Of a DNA stretch of 64,000 bases, positions 34,689 to 42,477 are shown piece by piece. The stretch is taken from NCBI GenBank assembly GCA_036245805.1, contig BTRK01000002.1:38794661-38858660 (forward strand), in the 5' to 3' direction. The first letter of the stretch is position 1. Each line of letters opens with the position of its first letter. The position numbers and the translations under genes are program-made. The notes below the pieces were generated by a model. The model made no database searches. It saw only the letters and a program-made list of their open reading frames with translations, and was not told where the DNA came from. Origin of the DNA: Pristionchus mayeri (lineage: Eukaryota; Nematoda; Chromadorea; Rhabditida; Neodiplogasteridae).

Positions 34689-37465
34689 CTCTCCCTTTTT
34701 TCCCCACTTTACTCTGTTCAGCGTGTCATTATATGGGCTCTCGCTTACGCTTCCGTGATCCGCACGCTCAAAAAGAGACAAAGGAGAGTGTACTCGCGAA
34801 CGGGAAATGGAGTAATCCTATCTATCGCCCCCCGATGGAACAGCTCGTTCTGTGGGGGATTTGGCAGGGAAAGCGGGAAGTGCTTGAAGTGTGTTGAAAT
34901 GTTGGTCGAAATGAACTAGGGAAAAGATATTGCGCCCGGCATTGGCTACGATTCGTGTGAGTCTGTGTCGGCAACCGTTAACAGCGCGTATCAATGCATG
35001 AAATATTTAGCTTTAACTTTGAGTGGTTTTTGTCGTATGAATGCGAAAATAAAAGGTGCCTTCGGGAACATGCGTATGTCACAAATAAATTAAACAAAAT
35101 GCAAGGATGTGAATTGGCGTTAAATGCACTGACTGGTTAGGATTGCCAAAAAATGACGAGGGACAGTGTATCATTGTTGTTTTGAAATTTTTTATCATAA
35201 TATTTCATAAAAATTTTATAAAAAAGACACTTACTTTGTCGTCACTAAATTCACAACGTTTGCCAGCATCACTGTATCGGGACGCGCACAACTGTTGCAA
35301 TTCGCACTACTGGTGGAGGCACAACACTGTGGTGATTAGGGAGTGTTTCATCCCGATATCTCCCTCTCCTTCCCATCCAGAAGGAATATACCAGAATTTG
35401 CGAGACAGCATTGGAAAACGATAGAGGGCAGACAAAAATAATCTGAAAATCTGCGATGTTACGATCGAAAACAACGCGTGGCGTAATAGTGGGGAAATAT
35501 ATTTTTGCCAGGAATTTCCGTGAATGAGGGCTGTTAGTTTGCCATCGGATAGGGATTTATTCAAAATAATTGGGAATGTTTCGAAATAGCGCGAGATATT
35601 TGCTGAACCGTCAAATTGAATTATTATATCTAAGTAGCCTCCTTCCTCTCGCGATTGTGGTATCCGATCAGAAAGTTGCATAACTGAGAGATTTAGTAGT
35701 AACTACGCACTATTCGACTACAATATTTCTAGGTCGTTTTCAAATGGTTTTATTGCGCTTTAAGGCCGATGAATACTCACGATCTTTGGTGGTTGTCCAT
35801 CACTGACAACGCGATGCTCACGGTGTCGTCGTCGGTGTACGGCGCAACGTCGCTAGTTTCGGAGGTGACCTGGAATCCGGGTATTAGGGTCGGAAGTACA
35901 GACACTGGTATGATTTTATTGATTCGGAATTGACTTAACGTAAAGAGTTAGTCATATGTCGACTAATCGACCGACGAAAGACTAGCTTCTCAGATTTTCT
36001 CGACTTTGAAACAAGAATGAACGCCAGGATCGACAAGAGTAGTCCGCCCCAGTAATTGCGAAACGGCACATTGCAAAATATCGCTCGGAATTAGACGAGA
36101 CTGAATGAGCGTGTAGTGAAATACAGTAACATGGAGATAACAAGATTTGTTTTGCAGGACGTGAACCAGGAAATGACACGGGAATCTATACGGTAAAACC
36201 AATAAAGTCGTTGAAATTAATTATATTAAGAAGGCGAGAAAGACAAAAGACAAAAGGTAAAGCTGACTGAATAAGTGGAAAGACAGATATTATTCGTATA
36301 TGCTCTTAAAACGTGCCTGTCAGACAGATTTTCTCGCGGTTGTTGGGTATCGCGGATAACAACCAAGTGTAGTCTCTAGTCGATCCAGAAAGGTCGCGCA
36401 AAAATTGTAGCCACCACGTATAATGCTGGCCTTTCTAGTGCTCTAACAATACAAATGAGGTTCTGGAAAATAAATGACACCTACTATGTTGATTGCTGAG
36501 ATATCACTGGAATCCACTTTGCAGAAAGGCAAATATCGAGTACGGGATTTTGATAAGAAGAAACCAATATATCCAGAGAAGAGAAAAAAAAACACCCAAA
36601 CAAACTAGATACAAAAACGGAAAATATGAAGATTTACGACAGCTAAAAAGTGTGTTGTCGCCTTGGTCGCTCTGAATTGCCAATAACTCAGGTGCGCACT
36701 AGGTGAAAGAGAATCCACAAGACTCGGTGAGCAAAACACTGCAGAAAACACACATACCGGACTAGAGTTCGATTAACAATATCACGGTATCTTCATTCTA
36801 TTCGCTCTCTCACCGCTCGACCGGTCTAGAGAGTGTGCAAAATGAAGAGACGGAGGCCCGTTTATCGAACTCTATTCCGGACCAAAACGATGCAACCTCC
36901 ATTCTGGACGGGAAACAATCGGAGTCTATGACGACAATGTTAAATATGAGGCGTTCCATTTCCGGCGGCTTATGCAAATGAGTCAGGCGAGAGTAATGGT
37001 CAAAACAATGACTAGGACTAGGCGCATTCCATACTCTATGACTATCTGCATTCTGCATACTCTCTCTCCTGGGTGCCTCGTGAGACGGTGCAGGATGTGA
37101 AAATAGTCCATATTTCTTGACTGAAAATGCTTAGTATCCCAAAAATAGAGTTCCTCTACTGGTATGGCATTTTCGATTTTTTGCGAAAGTATGATCTAAA
37201 GGTAGAACAATCAGGCGATTAAACACGCAGTCATGTGTAAATATCGTGTCTCGACTATTCAATGACAAAATTTGCACAAAATTATTTTGTGATCTACCTC
37301 GATCGTAGGTAACGGCCTGGATCGCAGCGCGCGCATACTACTGTATGCTGACTTGTAGCCATCGAGTGAGAGCAGACTAAAAGCCGGATGCAGGGTCGTC
37401 GGTCCTCGGCTTTTCTCCGGATCTGGCTCGGCAGCCCGGCTCATGTCCTCTTCAGATCGACTCAT
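19724..37465 (-). CDS. kcc: potassium-chloride cotransporter (SLC12 KCC subfamily)
   Basis: Complete 42-exon gene, 1,135 residues, all phases consistent. Exons 5' to 3': 37298-37465, 35781-35869, 34294-34340, 32422-32510, 32191-32292, 31889-31979, 31571-31623, 31443-31522, 31154-31259, 30062-30131, 29394-29455, 29290-29337, 29084-29163, 28069-28124, 27297-27360, 26674-26743, 25755-25803, 25553-25632, 25367-25448, 24977-25106, 24709-24827, 24438-24534, 24282-24348, 24049-24158, 23774-23837, 23676-23731, 23407-23511, 23174-23233, 23079-23125, 22940-23013, 22809-22883, 22552-22669, 22184-22273, 21938-22014, 21789-21857, 21662-21718, 21343-21442, 20775-20862, 20329-20431, 20085-20182, 19839-19901, 19724-19778. 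KCC landmarks: [33 protein letters not shown], a Cys-rich loop, [48 protein letters not shown] and C-terminal [13 protein letters not shown]. Known role: electroneutral K+/Cl- export at the plasma membrane with volume and chloride control. The threonines in EKTLEME and MNTAVKLN match the two WNK-pathway sites of vertebrate KCCs. Which C. elegans kcc it matches is not determined. Confidence 0.95.
20441..20538. repeat. MITE family 1, copy c
   Basis: TAGTTCGAGACGTGAAACCA at the left, TTTCATTTCTCGAACACTA at the right, with ACCGGTCGATCGGCGAGAG in the centre. It lies in a KCC intron 9 bp from an exon edge. Confidence 0.75.
21541..21566. repeat. partial copy of a KCC exon edge
   Basis: GTCCGAGTTCATGCTCACCA repeats the 5' edge of the exon at 21343-21442 in the intron just upstream, including the acceptor. 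It codes VVSMNSD in place of VVNMNSD. It could be a remnant of a duplicated exon. Confidence 0.6.
22255..22510. repeat. diverged tandem duplication in KCC intron
   Basis: About 22260-22380 and 22395-22510 share blocks such as AATCACTTGTTCTGGAATTATT, the AAGACGAA/CGAGACGAA region and GAAACCGATTTG. The first unit includes the end of the exon 22184-22273. Confidence 0.5.
25891..26240. repeat. three diverged tandem units of about 125 bp in KCC intron
   Basis: CTACGGACCGACACA, CTACGGATTGACACA and CTACGGATCGACACA recur at about 25890, 26016 and 26142. Each is followed by CTTCCACACAAACRTA or a variant of it. Confidence 0.65.
27403..28053. repeat. 650-bp fold-back element in KCC intron
   Basis: Ends AGGGGGTATGACAGAAGCGC and its complement. 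Arms carry TGACGTCACTAATTAGCC / GGCTAATTAGTGACGTCA and GGCTACCGTATCCC. Outer segments ACGACAAAAGCGCAACT are mirrored exactly. A GACGTATAGGGG...TCATGG core is shared with the palindrome at 50722-51787. Confidence 0.88.
28258..29060. mobile_element. 803-bp TA-flanked DNA transposon in KCC intron
   Basis: Ends TTGGGGTGTTCCAAAAGTTC and GAACTTTTGGAACACCCCAA with TA on both sides. No transposase frame, so it is probably non-autonomous. A different family from the 913-bp and 1,266-bp elements. Confidence 0.88.
29664..29735 (+). tRNA. tRNA-Ala (anticodon CGC)
   Basis: A complete cloverleaf reads from the sequence. The acceptor stem GGGGGCA pairs with TGCCTCC and the D-arm is GCTCAGGGGTAGAGC. The anticodon stem CGCGC/GCGCG holds loop TTCGCAT, with anticodon CGC. 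The T-arm is TGGGGTTCGATTCCCCA and the discriminator is A. Length 72 nt, no intron. GTAGAGCGC (A box) and GGTTCGATTCC (B box) are present. It lies antisense inside a KCC intron. Confidence 0.95.
29777..29836 (-). pseudogene. truncated tRNA-Asp (GTC)
   Basis: On the minus strand TAGTATAGTGGTTAGTATCC and CCTGTCACG match tRNA-Asp with anticodon GTC. The T-loop GGTTCAA is present, then the sequence becomes a T run and the 3' acceptor strand that should pair with TCTCTGG is missing. It cannot form a normal tRNA. Confidence 0.8.
30132..31153. other. KCC intron, GC-richer block and repeat fragment
   Basis: A 1-kb intron. 30360-30800 is richer in G+C and in GAGAGAG/CTCTCTC runs than its surroundings. 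31034-31112 is the left half of a dispersed repeat (TTCATCCCGTCTTCTAAACT, GAACACTGTTAGGCCAGT) also found at 39744-39930. No exon. Confidence 0.5.
32733..32810. repeat. right half of the dispersed repeat also at 39744-39930
   Basis: CTGCGTGATCTACTTACGAC and CCGTCCCCAAAGGG match CTGCGTGATCTAGTCACGAC and CCGTCCCCAATGGG near 39875-39920. The left half of the same repeat lies 1.6 kb away at 31034-31112, in the same orientation. Confidence 0.65.
33686..33793. repeat. MITE family 1, copy d
   Basis: GTTCGTAATTCGGGTCACCG to CGGTCACCCTAAGTACGAAC, with inner TCTCTTCATTTC / GAAATGAAGAGA. In a KCC intron. Confidence 0.8.
34588..34694. repeat. (CT)n microsatellite
   Basis: About 105 bp of almost pure CT dinucleotides in a KCC intron, CT on the plus strand and GA on the transcript strand. 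Confidence 0.95.
36763..36874. repeat. MITE family 1, copy e
   Basis: TAGAGTTCGATTAACAATAT to GTTTATCGAACTCTA with CGCTCGACCGGTCTAGAGAG in the centre. In the first KCC intron. Confidence 0.82.
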
Positions 37466-38823
37466 CTCTCGATTGAATCAGAGCGAAATGAGCTGCACTC
37501 CGAAGTCAGGAGAAGGTCGCGGTGACTAATGCGAGCTGTGCTTCCTCTCGTTGAGAGATAATGAGCAAATGAGAGAGACTAGACGGCAGAGAAAGATCAG
37601 AGAGGCGATAGAACGTGCGAAAGTGAGAGAGACAATTCTGGAACTGCTCTATCTGTCGATGTCGAAGGCGAGAAGAAACCAATTAGAAGGTGTCAACCAA
37701 CTTCGCTGTTCAAACTGCCAACAGAAGCATTTGATCATTTGCATTTTGGCTTTCCATCGTTGAGCTGGCGTGAAATTACAATAACATCCCTATTCAAAAC
37801 CAGAATAAGCGAACATATTTAGCTTCGACTATAGCTTTCAGGTCAAAGATCGCGCGTATATTGAAAATCGCGCACGTGCATGCATAAAAAAGAAATACCA
37901 CGTAACAAACGAAAATCCGGTCGCGAGGCGCGGATTTACCGTATTTAGGCGACGGGGCTGCCCCATCGATCACAACCCCCAAGTATCTGGCAGATCGGCA
38001 GAGGGACAGGCGAGAGAGTGTGGAATTTTAGAGGACAAGAGTTCGCAGGCGGGAGGTGCGATGGGGGACACAGCGAAGGGTGCGATTATCTCCATAATAG
38101 AGATGTATCTTCCGCCCCTGTTCCGCACTCTCCTCTATCCTCGATTCTCTTCCTGGCTCTCGGACTGGTTGACAGGGATCAAGGGATGGCAGGGCGAAAA
38201 AACAAATGATTTTAGAAAGCACTGGCGAAGTGAGGGCATCGCGATTATTGTGGACTGTTGATCGCATTACGTCACTTGTAGATTATGTAATAGCAGGGAA
38301 ACGGAAGGAGCTCATGTGGTTCGATCTATTCACAATTCGGACGTATTTTCCATTCCACGATTTGCTTCTACAAGGCGTTTCATCGCAGTCAGTAAAATGA
38401 CACGATGTGGCCTCCCATGGAGTCAAGCGAGTCCCCTCTCTTATCATCCTCACTCAAATCGAGACTGATCTGAGCATGGAACCACATTTCCGTTCCATCC
38501 TACATCTTAACTTCCGTTTTCCCGATGAGACAGAGTCTGTAAGAGTTACGAAATAGAGTTCGAGAAACGGCACCAGCGTCTCTTCATTTTACACACTCCC
38601 TCACCGCTCGACCGGTCTAGAGACTGCGAGAAATGAAGAGACCAAAGCCCGATTTACGAACTCTATTACGAAAGTGAGGAGTCGCTTCGTGACCTACTTC
38701 CGACACAATAATAACAATCAAAAGTGCATGCTAAAGCAGACGAGCGGCCGTCTAATTTCGGAACGAACCCCGTCAGGAGAACAACAGCGTCGATAGAGAT
38801 AATGCCCTCGGATTCAGACTCAC
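37466..38823. other. 5' region of the KCC gene
   Basis: No firm exon. It contains MITE copy f and, from about 38410, the start of a segment duplicated at 41.6 kb. A weak acceptor (ATCGAG, just before the ATG at 37465) would let the exon at 38824-38893 join in frame. Confidence 0.4.
38554..38665. repeat. MITE family 1, copy f
   Basis: TAGAGTTCGAGAAACGGCAC to GATTTACGAACTCTA, centre CGCTCGACCGGTCTAGAGAC, closely like copy e. Confidence 0.82.
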
Positions 38824-38893
38824 CTTCGGTGAAAACATCCACTGGAACCTGGTTGAGAAGCTCGGGAACGGAATCACTCCTGTTTCCGTCCAT
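38824..38893 (-). CDS. possible alternative first exon of the KCC gene
   Basis: Minus-strand ATG at 38893, coding MDGNRSDSVPELLNQVPVDV and FTE, then a good donor GGTGAGTC in phase 1. With the acceptor just before 37465 it would read in frame into MSRSEED of the main first exon and lengthen the acidic N-terminus. No homology can be checked here. A diverged copy of this segment at 41.6-41.96 kb has lost the frame. Confidence 0.35.
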
Positions 38894-39043
38894 AATACAA
38901 ATGATATTTGTTGCTTTTCACGAAATCCTCTACAAGGTTTGACATACAATTTCAAAATATAATTGTATTTGAATAATTTGCATGACACATTATAGTCATA
39001 TGTTCAGTTCATAGTCATACCCACGTATTATTGTATCTATTAC

Positions 39044-39244
39044 CTTGCATTCTAACGGGCTCTCTGGGTCAGTCCACAGTCGGATGTCTGTTGCATAATT
39101 CGATGTTCCGCGCGTTCTCTTCATATGAACTCTAACGAAGTCACCAAGAGTGTCTAAATAGTCGCCATATTCTTCTTCGATGATTTCACACGTCAGAATT
39201 GAAGGAATAGAACGCATTTCCTCACATATCAAACATAACTTATC
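39044..39244 (-). pseudogene. orphan exon related to the 42.5-45 kb gene
   Basis: A 67-codon phase-0 exon with acceptor CTGTAG and donor GTAATA. It reads DKLCLICEEMRSIPSILTCE and later HMKRTRGTSNYATDIRLWTD. The RSIPSI core and its context match the last exon of the gene at 42478-45049 (EAIRSIPSITLAFE). No partner exons are visible nearby, so it is probably a fragment of a paralogue. Confidence 0.5.
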
Positions 39245-39575
39245 CTACAGTTGATAAACATCAAGATGAGTATGGTATGTCGTGTGATCACAATTGATGA
39301 TTGATTCCTTCACTATGAATATCGTAAATGGAACCGTTCCGCTTTTTAATATATCTTTTTGACTGTGATAGAACGGGAAGAATACTACACAGAGAGGTCA
39401 GTCACGCTTCACACCTCTCTCTCTATCCTCTCTCTCTCGGACTGAGACAGGACGCCGCGTCCTACGTGGTATATGATACAAAGTATTCCCTCTGGTTCGC
39501 CCGCCGATACGGTACGCGTCCCCAAGAGTTGGGCAATCTTTTGAATGGGACTGTTTGCGTCTCCAAGACTTGAGC

Positions 39576-40270
39576 TACAGTACGTGCTAATCGCCTTGGC
39601 CATGTGCGTGTGCCGCGCTGCGCGGCGGCGCGCGGCTTACGCGGATTGATTTTGCAGGATGAATATTATTTTTCACGATTCGAACCTATTATTTTCGAAT
39701 TCTCCGTAAAATTTCCCATTGGAAGGAGTATTCATTCATATTTTGAAAGGTAAAGGTAAAAGGTAAAGGTACATCCCGTCTTCGAGACTGGGCTCGCGGG
39801 AGAACACTGCTAGGCCAGCGTCAATTTGGGCAGATTCAGTCCGGAGTGCCCACCTTTCGCCAGACCTATTTACCTGCGTGATCTAGTCACGACTACCAAT
39901 TCCCCGTCCCCAATGGGTCAAGGCGCCTTGGTGGGGCGTGAAATATATATTTATATTTATAAATCAATATTTTGAATGCGGAATTTCTGCAACCTGCCGT
40001 AATCTCACTTTTCGATAGCTACAGTATCGCAAACTGGGATTACGGTAGATTGGACCATTACAGAATTCAAAATATTGATTTATTTTTTCTAAAAATATGA
40101 ATGAATAGTCCTTCCGATGCGAAATTTTACGAAGAATTCGAAAATAATAGGTTCGAATCGTGAAAAACAATATTCTTTCCGCAAAATCAATCCGCGCATG
40201 CCGCGCTCCGCCGCGCAGCGCCGCGCAGCGCCGCGCACGCACATGACCAAGGCGATTAACACGTACTGTA
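39576..40270. repeat. 695-bp fold-back element with GC-rich segments
   Basis: Ends TACAGTACGTGCTAATCGCC and its near-complement. Arms contain CGCGCTGCGCGGCGGCG / CGCCGCGCAGCGCCGCGC, TTTCACGATTCGAACCTATT and their mirrors. The loop (39744-39930) is a separate dispersed repeat that starts AAAGGTACATCCCGTCTTCG. Confidence 0.88.
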
Positions 40271-40467
40271 TATCTTGAATTATCGTACCTTTTCCTAGTA
40301 TGTTTTATCGATATACAATGTGATTCATTTCATCAACACTTAATCCTAAAAACGAAATAGTTCATGACGTCATTGATTCTCGCAATCCGATTTTCGTCAT
40401 TATTTCGCACCTATAGCTTGCTTCCTTTCACTCCCATATCAATCATTTGGCAGAATCAAATCTTACC

Positions 40468-41117
40468 ATGATTGAACATATACTCACAAATGCTGTTCGC
40501 CTTACCCAATCTACCGCCACTCCACTCTCCCGAGCGATCTTCACTACGAGACATGTCTCCATAATGAGTAAGCTTACAATTGTGTTATTTATCTGTTTGG
40601 ATAACTCAATTGTACAAAGAGTCCGAAAGTGCGGGAAATAGTCCGCATGCGTTGTATAAAAATTCGATACTATTCAAAGTACATCATCTGAGCACACTGC
40701 CTGATTTGATAAATTGATTGATTGATTTGACTATTCAAAGGGGCCAGCCCTAAATCAGTTGAGTTTGTAATGCAAGAACAATTTTCCAGGTCGTCGGCCG
40801 GTATCTGACCAGGGGCCCAAGAGCAGCACCTTCGGGAGCCTCGTAGTTGGCACTGGAGTAGGAATTGGATTCTGGCTTGCTGTGATCGCTATCGTGGACA
40901 ACAAAGAGGACAAACGGTAAGTTAAATATTGTAAAAGCAAGGGCGTTGGACAGTGAAATGAGAAGGCATACCGTTCTACCCCCCCCCCCCCCTCCCGCTC
41001 TCCCCAATTTTCTTTGCGCAAAATGTCAGAGAGAGTCAATAGAAGTTTGAGCCAATTGTGTTTTGCAGCGTCGACAGCGACTACACTTCTGATTGCGGGG
41101 CTATTGGGCAGATATGA
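40468..41117 (+). CDS. 91-residue protein with one membrane span, possibly mitochondrial
   Basis: Three exons, 40468-40567, 40790-40916 and 41069-41117, with all phases consistent. The N-terminus is basic and hydroxylated without acidic residues after position 3 (RLTQSTATPLSRAIFTTRHV), like a mitochondrial targeting sequence. A hydrophobic span VVGTGVGIGFWLAVIAIV follows, then an acidic/basic tail (DNKEDKRVDSDY). Small single-span subunits of the inner mitochondrial membrane have this layout, but I do not recognise the family. Intron 2 contains a poly-C run at about 40981-40992. Confidence 0.65.
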
Positions 41118-41619
41118 CGAAACTCGACGGCTTCATCGTATTGCATATTTATTTAATATTTAAATTCGTCATGCTCTGAGAGTTGCTTTTGTTCATGAGA
41201 ACAGTTTGAGAATTGTTTTTGAGTGCTGATTAGAATTGTTTTCTTGGTCATCAGAGATGCATTTTGCAGAACATCTCTCCAATATAACATGTTTACAAGA
41301 CAATGGCATTTTCCACCTATTATATGTTACGGCCATAGGGCAAGAAAAAATATTAATATGTGGTGGAAATGGGCACAAATCGTATTTTCTAAATAATGAA
41401 TAATTAACTCAAAAGCCCAAATACGGTGCACGCGTGGAGACCGGAGCTCTGATGCGGCAAGAGTACGGTAATTACATCGCATGATGACGGCATTTCGCGT
41501 GGATCTTGCTAGGTTTGGATCGCGGACTGGTTGTTTACTTGGAAATTGACATTGTTTGTTTAGTTATTTAAAAGGCATTGTTGTATTGATTAGCCGATGG
41601 AGAATCCGTACACGCGTTA

Positions 41620-41960
41620 TCCCGCACCTATTGAGCCCAGCTCGCCCCCTCTCTCAACCTCCTCACTCACATCGGTCACAAGATGGAGTCTTTCTCCCGT
41701 TCCATTTTTTCTTTCAATTTCCGTCTTCCCGAAGCGACCTTAGGCCACGATAATAACACACCGAAAGCAGCATCTAACTTCAAAAGGAGCACCGTCACGA
41801 GATCACCCGCGTCTACGGAGAGATGGCGCTCGCACTCAGACTTGCCTTCCGTGGAACCATCCACCGTAACCTGGTCGAAAATATCGGGGACGGATCACTC
41901 CTGTTTACGTGCTGAATACAAATGTTGTGTCCCTGCCTTGTACTCAACCCCGGACTTCTG
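41620..41960. repeat. diverged copy of the KCC 5' segment 38.41-38.89 kb
   Basis: Shared blocks in the same orientation include CCCTCTCTCAACCTCCTCACT versus CCCTCTCTTATCATCCTCACT, TTCCGTCTTCCCGA versus TTCCGTTTTCCCGA, and GATCACTCCTGTTTACG versus AATCACTCCTGTTTCCG. The first-exon frame of the other copy is not kept. Confidence 0.65.
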
Positions 41961-42019
41961 TAGACACTTTATCACACGACAGGGGATGGGGAAAATGTCT
42001 AATAACTAAGGGGAGAACT

Positions 42020-42230
42020 AGTCACTAGCCGTAACTAACGGGGAGGAAGAGAGTGAGGATGGGAAGAGGGGGGCGAGAGAGGGAAGGGGGCGGGGCCCCG
42101 ATTGCACAATAGTGACGCGGACCAATGAGCGCGCGCCACGCGAATAGGGAGGGAGAACTCGAGTGAGGGTTCAAACTACACTCGAGTGCGATCACGCAGG
42201 ATCTTGTGAGTAGGGGCAACTCTACGATAC
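42020..42230. other. GC-rich intergenic block
   Basis: GGGGGCGGGGCCCC at about 42089-42102, a CCAAT at 42121 and several CpG-rich words in otherwise AT-rich sequence. It could be promoter-like, but no gene start is tied to it. Confidence 0.3.
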
Positions 42231-42477
42231 AACAACAAATTACATTTATTCCTTTTCACAACATGTATAACAATGTGGTATTACAATTTTTAAAAAAATC
42301 GTTTGAATAGTTTGCTTTAATCATTACAGTTCTTAGTTGCCCTCACGTTCGATTGTCGCTATTATCTTAGATACAATCGATGTGTCTGAACTGATCGCGA
42401 AACAATGTTGGATGTCCATAGAATATCTCGATGTTCCACACTCTCGATGTTCCTCTTTAGTTTTCGTCTGTATTCTT

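Noticed and set aside
34379..34919. Long frames full of Ser-Leu or Arg-Glu repeats
   Set aside because: They are translations of the (CT)n microsatellite in a KCC intron.
37551..37763. Charged plus-strand frame upstream of the KCC first exon
   Set aside because: It opens at TTG in a GAGAGA-rich stretch; composition explains the Arg/Glu content and there is no supporting splice site.
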